Below, piece after piece: positions 6,316 through 15,365 of a stretch of 64,000 nucleotides of DNA. How positions within the stretch are numbered: the stretch's first letter is position 1; every line of letters starts with the position of its first letter. This DNA is from Mesorhizobium sp. DCY119 (GTDB lineage Bacteria > Pseudomonadota > Alphaproteobacteria > Rhizobiales > Rhizobiaceae). The notes under the pieces are model-generated. The model worked only from the letters and a program-made list of their open reading frames with translations. It made no database searches and was not told the origin of the DNA. The position numbers were made by a program, and so were the translations under genes. Location of the stretch: assembly GCF_003590645.1 (NCBI RefSeq), contig NZ_CP031834.1, positions 682,001-746,000 on the forward strand, read 5' to 3'.

Positions 6316-8817
6316 TCAGGCGACGCGGCTCACGCTTTCATGGAAGGCGGCGATGATTTCGCCGACGCTCTCGCTCGCCACCGGCGGGCTGAACAGGAAC
6401 CCCTGCAGCTCGCCGCATTGCTCGCTCTGGAGCGCTTCCAGCTGGGCCACCGTTTCCACGCCCTCCGCCGTCGTGTCGATGCCGAGGCTGGCGCCGAGCC
6501 CGATGATGGCGCGCACGATGGCCAGCGATTCCGGGCTGTCGCTGATCTCGCGGACGAAGGAACGGTCGATCTTGAGCCGGCTGAACGGGAACTGGCGCAG
6601 ATAGCTCATGCTCGAATAGCCGGTGCCGAAATCGTCGAGCGCGATCCGGACGCCGAGGTCGCGGATGCGCCGCAGGATCGCCAGATTGGCCTCGCTGTCG
6701 GCCAGCAGGACCGATTCGGTGACCTCGATCTCCAGCCGGCCGGGCTTGAGCCGCGAGCGGGCGAGGGCGGCGCCGATCATCTCGACCAGATCGCCACGCC
6801 GAAACTGCACCGGTGAGACGTTGACGGCAACCACGAGCACATCGGGCCAGCCGGCGGCCTCGCGGCAGGCCGTCTCGGCGACCCAGCGCCCGAGCGCGTC
6901 GATCATGCCGGTTTCCTCGGCAAGCGGAATGAAGACGGCGGGCGAGACCATGCCGCGCTTGGGGTTGTGCCAGCGCAGCAGCGCCTCGAAGCCGCGCAGC
7001 TGTCCGGTCTTGACGGCGAAGATCGGCTGGTAGTGCAGCTCGAACTCGCTTTCGATATCGGCCCCGCGCAGTTCCATTTCGAGTTCGCGGCGCTCGCGCT
7101 GCTGCATGTCCATTTCGGGTTCGAAGAAACGGAACGAGCCCTTGCCTTCGTTCTTGGCGCGGTAGAGGGCGAGGTCAGCGCATTTCAGCAGGCTTTCGGT
7201 GTCGGCCGAATCGTCGGGCGCAAGTGCGGCGCCCACGCTTGCGGTGATCGATATCTCGTTGCCGTCGATGGTCTGCACCGAGGCGATCTCGCCAAGCAGC
7301 CGTGCGGCCAGCCCGTCGACCACGGCGCGCGAGGACGCGCCCGGCAGCAGGATGGCAAACTCGTCGCCGCCGAGACGGGCGACGATGTCGGATTTGCGCA
7401 CCAGCCGCTGAAGCCGTGCCGTGACCTCGACCAGCAATGCGTCGCCGGCGGCGTGGCCCATCGTATCGTTGACGATCTTGAAATCGTCGAGGTCGATGAG
7501 GAGCACGGCAAAGGGGCTGCCGTGCTTTTGCGTGGCGGTGGCTGCGCGCTCGAGCTCGCGGGTGAAGACGGTGCGGTTGGCGACGCCGGTCAGCGGGTCG
7601 TGATGGGCGAGGAACGTAACGTGTTCCTCGGCGCGCTTGCGCTCGGTGACATCGACGATGGTCGACAGCGTCGCCGGCGCATTATCGACCACGATGCCGC
7701 GGGCATATTCGACGATCTCAAGCACGCGGCCGTCGGCGGTTACATGGCGGCAGGCCGCTTCGCCGGAGGTGTGGGGATGGGCCGCGCCGGTGCCGTCCGC
7801 GCAAAGGTCGGCAAAGCCCTGCTCGAAGAATTTCTCGCGCTCGTAGCCATAGAGGCGCAGGGCGGCATCGTTGACATTGAGGAAGTTCTTGCCGGCCTGG
7901 TCGCGCACATACATCGGCACCGGGTTCTCGTCGAAGAGCGAGCGGAACAGGGTTTCGCGCGCCTTCAATTCGCCGACATGGGTCAGCGTGACGGCGAGGA
8001 TGTCCTCGGCAACGGCGACGCCGACCTGCAGCGATATGTGATCGCCGCCGAGTTCGTATTCCAGCTCGAAGGGCGCGGTGCGCGCCCGCGCCGCCTGCCG
8101 GAACCGTTCGAGCGCATGCGACAGGCCGGGGCCGGCAAGCGCTTCCGACAGCAGCGTGAACTGCAGCAGGTCGGCGCGCGAGCCGAGATAGCTTGCCGCG
8201 GCGTCGTTGATGCTGAGGATGTAGAAGTCGCGGATCTCGCCGTCGCGCTCGATGGCGTTGAGCGCCATGATGCCTTCGCGGGTGGCGTTGATGAGCAGGC
8301 GGGCAAGATTGAGCTGGCTATGGCGCGGGCGCAGGAAGACGAGAAAATAGTCGCCCGGCCAGCGACAGGAAAGCGGCAGCACCAGCGTTTCGACGGTCGA
8401 GACCATGCCGTCGACCAGCGCGCGGCACAGCACCATGCGCGGACTTGCTGCTTGATGGGCGGCATTCAGCGCCTCGACGATCGAGAAGGCGTAGGCGTGA
8501 AGGAGGCTTTGCGTCGACTTGCCGATGCAGGGCCCGCCGACGATTGCCTCGAAGCGCGCGCCGGCGCGCAGGATGACCGGGTCGCTTGCCTCCATGCGGC
8601 GGATCACCGCCATCTCGTCGGCGAAGCGGCCGATGGAGCCCAGCGCCAGCTCCTCATATTGCGGCAGCGTGCCGCGATCGGGCTGGGCAGCCTGCCAGCG
8701 CCGCAGGATGAGCTTTACGTCGTCGAATTCGGTGGTGATGTGATGCGGCAACCTGTCGATATCAATGCCGATGTCTTCCACTTTCTGCTCGTCGGCGAAT
8801 ATGGGCCGCGGGTTCAT
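6316..8817 (-). CDS. PAS-GGDEF-EAL c-di-GMP signalling protein
   Basis: This 833-residue protein has an N-terminal PAS-like sensory region (about 70-190), a second PAS domain (about 285-400), GGDEF (about 415-575) and EAL (about 590-825). The diguanylate cyclase motif LGGDEFA is intact near residue 483, and the product-inhibition site RKSD (RxxD) is present upstream. The EAL domain keeps FEALLRW, EVTES, DDFGTGYSS, LKIDRSFV and EGVET, so both synthesis and hydrolysis of c-di-GMP look possible. I see no transmembrane segment, so it is probably cytosolic. I chose ATG 8817, which follows a GGAG seven bases away, over an in-frame ATG at 8835. Confidence 0.93.
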   Translation of the reverse strand: MNPRPIFADEQKVEDIGIDIDRLPHHITTEFDDVKLILRRWQAAQPDRGTLPQYEELALGSIGRFADEMAVIRRMEASDPVILRAGARFEAIVGGPCIGKSTQSLLHAYAFSIVEALNAAHQAASPRMVLCRALVDGMVSTVETLVLPLSCRWPGDYFLVFLRPRHSQLNLARLLINATREGIMALNAIERDGEIRDFYILSINDAAASYLGSRADLLQFTLLSEALAGPGLSHALERFRQAARARTAPFELEYELGGDHISLQVGVAVAEDILAVTLTHVGELKARETLFRSLFDENPVPMYVRDQAGKNFLNVNDAALRLYGYEREKFFEQGFADLCADGTGAAHPHTSGEAACRHVTADGRVLEIVEYARGIVVDNAPATLSTIVDVTERKRAEEHVTFLAHHDPLTGVANRTVFTRELERAATATQKHGSPFAVLLIDLDDFKIVNDTMGHAAGDALLVEVTARLQRLVRKSDIVARLGGDEFAILLPGASSRAVVDGLAARLLGEIASVQTIDGNEISITASVGAALAPDDSADTESLLKCADLALYRAKNEGKGSFRFFEPEMDMQQRERRELEMELRGADIESEFELHYQPIFAVKTGQLRGFEALLRWHNPKRGMVSPAVFIPLAEETGMIDALGRWVAETACREAAGWPDVLVVAVNVSPVQFRRGDLVEMIGAALARSRLKPGRLEIEVTESVLLADSEANLAILRRIRDLGVRIALDDFGTGYSSMSYLRQFPFSRLKIDRSFVREISDSPESLAIVRAIIGLGASLGIDTTAEGVETVAQLEALQSEQCGELQGFLFSPPVASESVGEIIAAFHESVSRVA

Positions 8818-9151
8818 CGATGCACTCCAGGTCATTCACATGTCCGAAAGCACGCGGCTTCGGACGGGCCATCCGGGGATGGCCGGGCACGGTCGGATTT
8901 TCGGATTTGCATACCGGGCAGGCCGGTCCGGCAGCGTGGCGTCATGCCTCCGCGCCATCTTGCGCGGGCTACCGGGCGGGACACTAGAAAGCCGGCCTTA
9001 CCATCCGCTTAAGCGCAGTGTCATGGTTTCGTCATATCGTGACGTTGAGAGCCTATCGGAGCACAGGATCGGTCGTATAGTTTGCGGTGCAGCAAGGCCC
9101 GCGCCAGCCCCGGAGGGGATAAGGCCATACTGACAGAAAGCGGAAGAAAAA
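8818..9151. other. Intergenic region without recognised gene
   Basis: This 334-bp divergent spacer separates the GGDEF-EAL gene (minus) and the bestrophin gene (plus). It contains short dyads such as CATCCGGGGATG but no ORF or RNA I can support. It presumably holds both promoters. Confidence 0.5.
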
Positions 9152-10060
9152 ATGATCGTCCGTCCCCGTCCCGGATTGCTGAAACTGTTCTTCGTCATGC
9201 GCGGATCGATCGTGCCGCGCATCGCGCCGCAGATCATCGGCTTCGGCATCTATGCAGCCCTTGTGGTGGCGGGCGTGAAGGCGTCGGGTATCTCCTTCGA
9301 CGGCTACAACATCGCGCCCTTCGGCCTGCTTGGCGTGACGCTGTCGATCTATCTCGGCTTCCGCAACAATGCCGCCTACGACCGCTGGTGGGAGGCGCGC
9401 AAGCTGTGGGGGCAGCTCGTCTTCGACATCAGGAATTTTTCGCGCGCCGTCCTGGCGCTGGTACCGGGCGAGACGAAAGAAGCGCGGCCGATCCTCATGG
9501 AGGCACTGGCCTTCTGCCATCTCCTGCGCGGACAGTTGCGCAATGTCGATGCCAGCGGCGAGGCGCGCGGCTTCATCGGCGATGAACTGGACGGCGTGCT
9601 GGCGGCCAGCAACAAGCCCGACGAGATGGTGCGGCGCATGGGACGGCGGTTTGCCGCGCTGAAGGCGGAAGGCCGCATCGAGGCGATGGATTTCCGCATC
9701 CTCGACGAGCGGCTTTCGGGCATCGCCGCCTTGCAGGCCGGCTGCGAGCGTATCGCCGGCACGCCGCTGCCGTTTGCCTATACGCTGCTGCTGCAGCGCT
9801 CGGCCTATGTCTTCTGTCTCCTGCTGCCGTTCGGGCTGGCGTTCTCGGCCGGCTGGGGCACGCCGTTGTTTACAGCACTTATCGCCTATTCCTTCTTCGG
9901 GCTCGACGCGCTGTCGGAGGAGCTGGAAGACCCGTTCGGCACGCAGGCCAACGACCTCGCGCTCGACGCGCTCTGCCGTGTCTGCGAGATCTCGGTGTTC
10001 GAGGCGCTCGGCGAAACGCCCCCGGAAATGATCAAGCCGGAAAAATATTATTATTCGTGA
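9152..10060 (+). CDS. Bestrophin family channel protein (UPF0187)
   Basis: This 302-residue membrane protein belongs to the bacterial bestrophin-like family, which forms pentameric ion channels in the inner membrane. Near the N-terminus FGLLGVTLSIYLGFRNNAAY followed by DRWWEARKLWG is the family hallmark: hydrophobic helix, then F-R-N-x-x-A-Y-x-R-W-W-E. Further hydrophobic helices lie around residues 20-40, 205-230 and 235-260. The C-terminal PFGTQANDLALDAL stretch is also typical. The ATG follows GGAAG. The transported ion is not predictable from sequence. Confidence 0.92.
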   Translation: MIVRPRPGLLKLFFVMRGSIVPRIAPQIIGFGIYAALVVAGVKASGISFDGYNIAPFGLLGVTLSIYLGFRNNAAYDRWWEARKLWGQLVFDIRNFSRAVLALVPGETKEARPILMEALAFCHLLRGQLRNVDASGEARGFIGDELDGVLAASNKPDEMVRRMGRRFAALKAEGRIEAMDFRILDERLSGIAALQAGCERIAGTPLPFAYTLLLQRSAYVFCLLLPFGLAFSAGWGTPLFTALIAYSFFGLDALSEELEDPFGTQANDLALDALCRVCEISVFEALGETPPEMIKPEKYYYS

Positions 10061-10112
10061 GGCGTTGATACGCCAAAGCGGGGAAGGGCTCGGACGTACC
10101 GGGCCTGCCTGT

Positions 10113-11735
10113 TCAATGCCTCAGGCCGGGGGCTTCCTGGCCGGTGCGCTCGACATATTCGACATAGCCGCCGCCATAGGTGTGGATGCCCTCTGGCGTC
10201 AGCTCCAGCACGCGGTTGGACAGCGCCGCGAGGAAATGCCGGTCGTGCGAAACGAAAAGCATCGTGCCCTCATACTGCGCAAGGGCTGCGATCAGCATTT
10301 CCTTGGTGGCGATGTCGAGATGGTTGGTCGGCTCGTCCAGCACCAGCAGGTTCGGCGGATCGAACAGCATGATCGCCATGACCAGCCGCGCCTTCTCCCC
10401 GCCTGAAAGCACCCGGCACTTCTTCTCGATCTCGTCGCCCGAGAAGCCGAAGCAGCCGGCGAGCGCGCGCAGCGGTGCCTGACCCGCCTGCGGGAACGTA
10501 TGTTCGAGTTGTTCGAAGACCGTCAGGTCGCCGTCGAGCAGGTCCATGGCATGCTGGGCGAAATAGCCCATCTTGACGCTCGGCCCACGCGCCACCGTGC
10601 CCTGGTCCGGCTCGGAAGCACCGGCGACGAGTTTGAGCAGCGTCGACTTGCCGGCGCCGTTGATGCCCATGATGCACCAGCGCTCGCGGCGGCGAACCTG
10701 AAAGTCGAGGCCGTCATAGATGACCTTGCTGCCGTAGCGCTTGTGCACGTTTTTGATCGTGACCACGTCTTCGCCCGAGCGCGGCGCCGGCTGGAATTCG
10801 AAGGCTACCGTCTGGCGGCGCTTGGGCGGCTCGACGCGATCGATCTTGTCCAGCTTCTTGACGCGGCTCTGTACCTGCGCGGCATGCGAGGCGCGCGCCT
10901 TGAAGCGCTCGATGAACTTGATCTCCTTGGCGAGCATGGCCTGCTGGCGTTCGAACTGCGCCTGCTGCTGCTTGTCGGCCAGCTGGCGCTGCTGCTCGTA
11001 GAACTCGTAGTCGCCGGAATAGGTGGTGAGCGAGCCGCTGTCGATCTCGATGATCTTGTTGACGATGCGGTTCATGAAGGCGCGGTCGTGCGAGGTCATC
11101 AACAGCGCCCCGTCATAGCCTTTCAGGAACGCTTCCAGCCAGATCAGGCTTTCAAGGTCGAGATGGTTCGACGGCTCGTCGAGCAGCATCACATCCGGGC
11201 GCATCAAGAGGATGCGGGCGAGCGCCACGCGCATCTTCCAGCCGCCCGAGAGCGCGCCGACGTCGCCGTCCATCATCTCCTGGCTGAAACCCAGCCCGTC
11301 CAGCACCTCGCGGGCGCGGCCGTCGAGCGAATAGCCGTCCAATTCCTCGTAGCGGGCCTGCACTTCGCCGTAGCGCTCGATGACGGCATCCATCTCGTCG
11401 GCGCGTTCGGGATCGACCATCGCCGCTTCAAGCGCGCGAAGCTCCGCCGCGATCTCGCTCACGGGTCCGGCGCCGTCCATGACCTCGGCCACGGCACTGC
11501 GGCCGGACATCTCGCCGACGTCCTGGTTGAAATAGCCGATGGTGATGCCGCGCTCTGTCGAAACCTGGCCTTCGTCGGGCAGTTCCTCGCCATAGATCAT
11601 GCGGAAAAGGGTCGTCTTGCCCGCACCGTTGGGGCCAACCAGGCCGATCTTCTCCTGCTTCTGCAGGGTCGCGGAGGCCTCGATGAAAAGCAGCCGGTGG
11701 CTGTTTTGCTTGCTGACGTTTTCGATGCGGATCAT
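10113..11735 (-). CDS. ABC-F family ATPase
   Basis: This 540-residue soluble protein has two ABC ATPase domains and no membrane segments, the ABC-F arrangement of ribosome-associated translation factors. The first Walker A is GPNGAGKTT and its signature LSGGWKMRVAL with LLDEPSNHLD. The second has GINGAGKST, LSGGEKARLVMAI and LDEPTNHLD. A charged coiled-coil linker rich in Gln, Lys and Glu (about 245-320) separates them. I chose the ATG at 11735 (MIRIENVSKQ), because upstream residues look non-coding. It resembles YheS/YbiT/Uup relatives but I cannot assign one. It is convergent with the bestrophin gene. Confidence 0.93.
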   Translation of the reverse strand: MIRIENVSKQNSHRLLFIEASATLQKQEKIGLVGPNGAGKTTLFRMIYGEELPDEGQVSTERGITIGYFNQDVGEMSGRSAVAEVMDGAGPVSEIAAELRALEAAMVDPERADEMDAVIERYGEVQARYEELDGYSLDGRAREVLDGLGFSQEMMDGDVGALSGGWKMRVALARILLMRPDVMLLDEPSNHLDLESLIWLEAFLKGYDGALLMTSHDRAFMNRIVNKIIEIDSGSLTTYSGDYEFYEQQRQLADKQQQAQFERQQAMLAKEIKFIERFKARASHAAQVQSRVKKLDKIDRVEPPKRRQTVAFEFQPAPRSGEDVVTIKNVHKRYGSKVIYDGLDFQVRRRERWCIMGINGAGKSTLLKLVAGASEPDQGTVARGPSVKMGYFAQHAMDLLDGDLTVFEQLEHTFPQAGQAPLRALAGCFGFSGDEIEKKCRVLSGGEKARLVMAIMLFDPPNLLVLDEPTNHLDIATKEMLIAALAQYEGTMLFVSHDRHFLAALSNRVLELTPEGIHTYGGGYVEYVERTGQEAPGLRH

Positions 11736-11877
11736 TGGTTTCGATGCCTGGGAGGGGGTTGCGGTGGCCTTATGGCATGTACCGTTTCCGGCGGCGAGTG
11801 CTTGAGCCGGGGCAAAATCCCGCATGCCGCGACAAAAACGGTCTTGAAGAAGAAAACGGTGGGCTTTTGGCCGCCGT

Positions 11878-12183
11878 TCAGATGCGGTTGGCTGCGGCGC
11901 CCAGCACGCCCAAAAGCGTCACGACGGCCGCGATATAGTTCAGGCGGGATGCCGAGTAGGCAGCGACGGCGTCTTTTCCGCGCACCAATCTGACCGCGAA
12001 GAAGACGATCGTGTAGACACCGAAGAAGAAGACCAGAGGACCGAAGACAAGATTGCCTACGCTTTCGCCCCAGTTTCCATCGGACGCGGCGATGGCGGCC
12101 GACTTCAGGTTGAGCGCCACTGCGGCCACGAAGACAATCGTGAAGGATATCAGCTGGTGCACGTCGTCTGTCCTTTGAACCAT
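11878..12183 (-). CDS. Small three-helix membrane protein
   Basis: This 101-residue protein has three hydrophobic stretches at about 10-30, 44-66 and 80-98, and a Lys/Arg loop after helix 2 (VRLVRGKDAV) that suggests topology. I do not recognise the family. It begins just after the rpsP terminator, so it is probably transcribed separately from the ffh-rpsP genes. It occupies the position where rimM and trmD often follow rpsP in other alphaproteobacteria. Confidence 0.7.
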   Translation of the reverse strand: MVQRTDDVHQLISFTIVFVAAVALNLKSAAIAASDGNWGESVGNLVFGPLVFFFGVYTIVFFAVRLVRGKDAVAAYSASRLNYIAAVVTLLGVLGAAANRI

Positions 12184-12189
12184 GCCCTC

Positions 12190-12220
12190 AAAACAAAACG
12201 GCGGACCAAAGCCCGCCGTT
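12190..12220 (-). terminator. Rho-independent terminator after rpsP
   Basis: On the minus strand AACGGCGG pairs with CCGCCGTT, followed by TTGTTTTG. It lies 25 bp after the rpsP stop codon and should end the ffh-chorismate mutase-rpsP transcript. Confidence 0.8.
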
Positions 12221-12244
12221 TCGCAATAACAGACCGACCGTGGC

Positions 12245-12640
12245 TTAGGCCGCCGGGGCTTCTTCGGCCGGAGCAGCGGCTGCTGCGGCGAGGGCTGCAG
12301 CTGCGGTTTCCTGGGCCTTCTTGATGGCGTCGGCGCGTTCCTGCGCCTTCTTGCCCGGAAGTGCCTTGGTCGGGTTGTTGCGGACGTCGCGCTTGGTCAG
12401 GCCGGCGGCGTCGAGGAAGCGGGCAACGCGGTCGGTCGGCAGGGCGCCATGGCCGAGCCAATGCTTGATGCGGTCCTCTTCGAGCTTAACGCGCTCGCCT
12501 TCCTTGGGCAGCATCGGGTTCCATGCGCCGACCGTCTCGATGAAACGGCCATCGCGCGGCGAGCGCACGTCGGCGATGACGATGTGGTAGTAAGGGCGCT
12601 TCTTGGAGCCCGCACGGGCCAGACGAATCTTCAGTGACAT
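12245..12640 (-). CDS. rpsP: 30S ribosomal protein S16
   Basis: S16 binds 16S rRNA early in assembly of the small subunit. The 131-residue protein begins [20 protein letters not shown], the conserved S16 start, with [14 protein letters not shown] further on. The C-terminal 40 residues are Ala/Glu-rich, as in many alphaproteobacterial S16 proteins. The ATG follows AGGAGAA. It lies 27 bp downstream of the chorismate mutase gene and in the same run as ffh. rimM, trmD and rplS, often next in this cluster, are not found in the window. Confidence 0.97.
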   Translation of the reverse strand: MSLKIRLARAGSKKRPYYHIVIADVRSPRDGRFIETVGAWNPMLPKEGERVKLEEDRIKHWLGHGALPTDRVARFLDAAGLTKRDVRNNPTKALPGKKAQERADAIKKAQETAAAALAAAAAAPAEEAPAA

Positions 12641-12667
12641 GTTCTTCTCCTAGGGGGTTCGTTCAAT

Positions 12668-13051
12668 TCAGGTAGTCTGTTGTCCGCCGCGTGATGCGGT
12701 CGAATTCTCGGTGCCATTGGAGGCGGCATTGTTGATCTCGCCGCTGCTCGAAGCGGCGATTGCCTCGTGATGGCGGATCACTTCGCGGATGATGAAGTTC
12801 AGGAACTTCTCCGCGAAATCGGGGTCGAGCTGGGCGTCGTCGGCAAGCCGGCGCAGCCGCTCTATCTGGGTCTGTTCGCGCGCCGGATCGGCCGGCGGCA
12901 GGCCATGCGTTGCCTTGAGAACGCCCACCGCCTTGGTGCAGCGGAAACGCTCGGCCAGCATGTGGATGAGGGCTGCGTCGATGTTGTCGATCGAGGCGCG
13001 GTATTCGGCAAGCATTGCCTTGGGGTTCACATCGTCCATCGCAACGCTCAC
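12668..13051 (-). CDS. Chorismate mutase (AroQ type)
   Basis: Chorismate mutase converts chorismate to prephenate for phenylalanine and tyrosine synthesis. The first 95 residues have the AroQ helical pattern: LAEYRASIDNIDAALIHMLA with an active-site Arg, then RFRCTKAVGVLKA and REQTQIERLRRLA. The last 30 residues form a Ser/Asn/Thr-rich tail with no obvious function. It probably starts at GTG 13051, whose GTGA overlaps the ffh stop by 4 nt, implying translational coupling; ATG 13039 is an alternative. Location between ffh and rpsP is a recurring rhizobial arrangement with no clear metabolic logic. Confidence 0.92.
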   Translation of the reverse strand: MSVAMDDVNPKAMLAEYRASIDNIDAALIHMLAERFRCTKAVGVLKATHGLPPADPAREQTQIERLRRLADDAQLDPDFAEKFLNFIIREVIRHHEAIAASSSGEINNAASNGTENSTASRGGQQTT

Positions 13052-14640
13052 TTCTTCTTGCCGAGGCCTGGCAGACCGCCGGGTCCGCCGAGGCCGGGTA
13101 GCTTCAGGCCGCCGGGAAGGCCGGGCAGACCGCCGCCGCCAAGACCGGGAAGGCCGCTAGGCAAGCCTTTGCCGAGGCCGGATGCCTGCGCCTGCTTCTG
13201 CAGGGCTTCAAGCTGCTTGGGGTCCATCTTGGAGAGGTCGGGCATGCCGCCCATGCCACCCATGCCGCCGGCAAGGCCGCCGAGGCCCATCTTCTGCGCC
13301 ATGCCGCCTATGAGGCCGCGCATCAGGCCGCCGCCTTTGCCCTTGCCGCCCATGGCCTTCATCATGTCGGCCATGCCGCGATGCATCTTGAGCAACTTGT
13401 TGATTTCGGCGGCATCGGTGCCGGAACCGGCGGCGATGCGCTTCTTGCGCGAGTGCTTGAGCAGGTCGGGATTGGCGCGCTCGGCCTTGGTCATCGAGGA
13501 GATGATGGCGAGCTGGCGGCCGAACATCTTGTCATCGAGGCCTGCGGCGGCAATCTGGTCCTTCATCTTGCCCATGCCGGGCATCATGCCCATGATGCCG
13601 CCCATTCCGCCCATCTTCTGCATCTGGCCAAGCTGGCCGGCAAGATCGTTCAGGTCGAACTTGCCCGACTGCATCTTCTTGGCCATCGCCGCGGCCTGTT
13701 CCGCGTCGATGTTTTCAGCGGCTTTTTCGACGAGGCTGACGATGTCGCCCATGCCGAGGATGCGGTCGGCGATGCGCTTGGGATGGAACTCCTCCAGCGC
13801 ATCCATCTTTTCGCCGACGCCAACCAGCTTGATCGGCTTGCCGGTGACGGCGCGCATGGAAAGGGCAGCGCCGCCGCGGCCGTCGCCGTCCATGCGGGTC
13901 AGCACGAGGCCGGTGATGCCGACGCGCTCGTCAAAGTTCTTGGCGAGGTTGACGGCGTCCTGACCGGTCAGCGAGTCGGCGACCAGCAGGATTTCGTGCG
14001 GCGAGGAGACGCGCTTGATGTCGGCCATCTCGGCCATCAGCGGCTCGTCGATATGGGTGCGGCCGGCGGTGTCGAGGATGACGACGTCATGGCCGCCGAG
14101 CTTGGCTGCCTGCACGGCGCGCTTGGCGATGTCGACCGGCGTCTGGCCGGCGACGATCGGCAGTGTCGCGACCTTCACCTGCTCGCCGATCTGGCGCAGC
14201 TGTTCCTGGGCGGCCGGGCGGCGCGTGTCGAGCGAGGCCATCAGGACCTTCTTGCCCTGGCGCTCGGTCAGCCGCTTGGCGATCTTGCCGGTGGTGGTGG
14301 TCTTGCCCGAGCCCTGCAGGCCGACCATCATGACGACGACCGGAGCCGGCGCGTTGAGGTCGATGGGCTCGCCCTCGGCGCCCAGCATCTCGACCAGCTC
14401 GTCATGGACGATCTTGACGACCATCTGGCCGGGCTTGATCGACTTCAGGACTTCGGCGCCGACAGCCTTCGTGCGCACCTTGTCGACGAAGGACCGCACG
14501 ACCTCGAGCGCGACGTCGGCCTCGATCAGCGCGCGGCGAACCTCGCGCAGGGCGGCCGTGACATCGGCCTCCGACAGCGCGCCGCGGCCGGTAAGGCCGT
14601 TCAGGATCGAGCCAAGGCGTTCCTGTAGCGATTCAAACAT
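13048..14640 (-). CDS. ffh: Signal recognition particle protein Ffh
   Basis: Ffh is the SRP GTPase that binds 4.5S RNA and signal sequences and delivers ribosomes to FtsY. The 530-residue protein starts MFESLQERLGSILNGLTGRG (N domain). The G domain has GLQGSGKTTT near residue 107, DTAGR and TRMDGDGRGGA. The Met-rich M domain follows from about residue 300. The tail beyond about 440 is strongly Gly/Met/Leu/Pro-rich, longer than in E. coli. I chose ATG 14640, which follows AAGGAAA. Its receptor gene ftsY is also in the window. I see no 4.5S RNA gene nearby. Confidence 0.97.
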   Translation of the reverse strand: MFESLQERLGSILNGLTGRGALSEADVTAALREVRRALIEADVALEVVRSFVDKVRTKAVGAEVLKSIKPGQMVVKIVHDELVEMLGAEGEPIDLNAPAPVVVMMVGLQGSGKTTTTGKIAKRLTERQGKKVLMASLDTRRPAAQEQLRQIGEQVKVATLPIVAGQTPVDIAKRAVQAAKLGGHDVVILDTAGRTHIDEPLMAEMADIKRVSSPHEILLVADSLTGQDAVNLAKNFDERVGITGLVLTRMDGDGRGGAALSMRAVTGKPIKLVGVGEKMDALEEFHPKRIADRILGMGDIVSLVEKAAENIDAEQAAAMAKKMQSGKFDLNDLAGQLGQMQKMGGMGGIMGMMPGMGKMKDQIAAAGLDDKMFGRQLAIISSMTKAERANPDLLKHSRKKRIAAGSGTDAAEINKLLKMHRGMADMMKAMGGKGKGGGLMRGLIGGMAQKMGLGGLAGGMGGMGGMPDLSKMDPKQLEALQKQAQASGLGKGLPSGLPGLGGGGLPGLPGGLKLPGLGGPGGLPGLGKKK

Positions 14641-14725
14641 CGTGTTTCCTTCTGTCTCTGGCACCCGGATGATGCCCGAGAGGTAGTGCTTTCGCGCCGA
14701 AGTTAAAACCCAAGCAAAGCCCAAA

Positions 14726-14764
14726 ACCAAAAAGCACCCGGGGGCGCATCGCGCTGCCGGGTGT
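14726..14764 (-). terminator. Rho-independent terminator after GNAT gene
   Basis: On the minus strand an 8-bp stem CCGGGTGC/GCACCCGG-type hairpin (14734-14741 with 14757-14764) is followed by TTTTTGGTTTTGG. It ends the CPBP-GNAT transcript upstream of ffh. No gene is visible in 14641-14906 otherwise. Confidence 0.75.
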
Positions 14765-14906
14765 TGGCCTCCGGGATCGATTTATACCACTAGGGGTCCC
14801 GGTCGGCTGCTCGGAGTCTGTTACTCGTCGCGGAATTTCGGGGCTGTAGACAGGAAAACACGGCAGGAGTCAAGGGAATGGCGCGAAAACGGGGCTCCGA
14901 TGGGGT

Positions 14907-15365
14907 TTACAGCGCCAGCTTCATGCCCTCATGGCTCGCCTTGAAGCCGAGGGACTCGTAAAAGGCAAGCGCCTCGGGCCGCGTCTTGTCGGTGGTGAGT
15001 TGGACGAGGCCGCAACCGCGTGAGCGGCATTGCCCGATCGCCCAGGCGAAAAAGGCCTTGCCGGCGCCGCGTCCCCGCAGCGATGCGGCGATGCGCACAC
15101 TTTCGATCTGGCCGCGCCACATGCCCATGCGCGACAGGCCGGGAATGAAGGTGACCTGCAGGCAGCCAACGACGGTTCCGTCCCGTTCGGCGACGGCAAG
15201 AAGCTGGTTGGGATCGCGCGTGATCGCCTCGAAAGCTGCACCATAACGCTGGTCCAGCGGCAGAGAGGCATTTTCGCGCGTGCTGCCGAGGCTGTCGTCG
15301 GCCAAAAGGGCGACGATGGCGGCAAGGTCGGATTCAATGGCTGGACGGAACAGAAGATCGCTCAT
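14907..15365 (-). CDS. GNAT family N-acetyltransferase
   Basis: This 152-residue protein has GNAT acetyl-CoA-binding features: ESVRIAASLRGRGAGKAFFA (motif A, R-x-x-G-x-G/A) at about residues 90-110 and ALAFYESLGFKASHEG near the C-terminus. The substrate is unknown. Its start overlaps the stop of the upstream CPBP protease gene by 4 nt (ATGA), so the two form an operon. A terminator follows. Confidence 0.9.
   Translation of the reverse strand: MSDLLFRPAIESDLAAIVALLADDSLGSTRENASLPLDQRYGAAFEAITRDPNQLLAVAERDGTVVGCLQVTFIPGLSRMGMWRGQIESVRIAASLRGRGAGKAFFAWAIGQCRSRGCGLVQLTTDKTRPEALAFYESLGFKASHEGMKLAL

Noticed and set aside
6967-9012. Long plus-strand frame opposite the GGDEF-EAL gene
   Set aside because: It is antisense to a clear PAS-GGDEF-EAL protein and its translation is low-complexity, as expected in high-GC codon-biased DNA.
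13048-13400. Gly-rich repeat at the Ffh C-terminus as a separate gene or insertion
   Set aside because: It continues the ffh frame and such Gly/Met tails occur in rhizobial Ffh.
14765-14906. Possible 4.5S SRP RNA near ffh
   Set aside because: Checked for the GGTCAGG...GGAAGCAGC core; not present.
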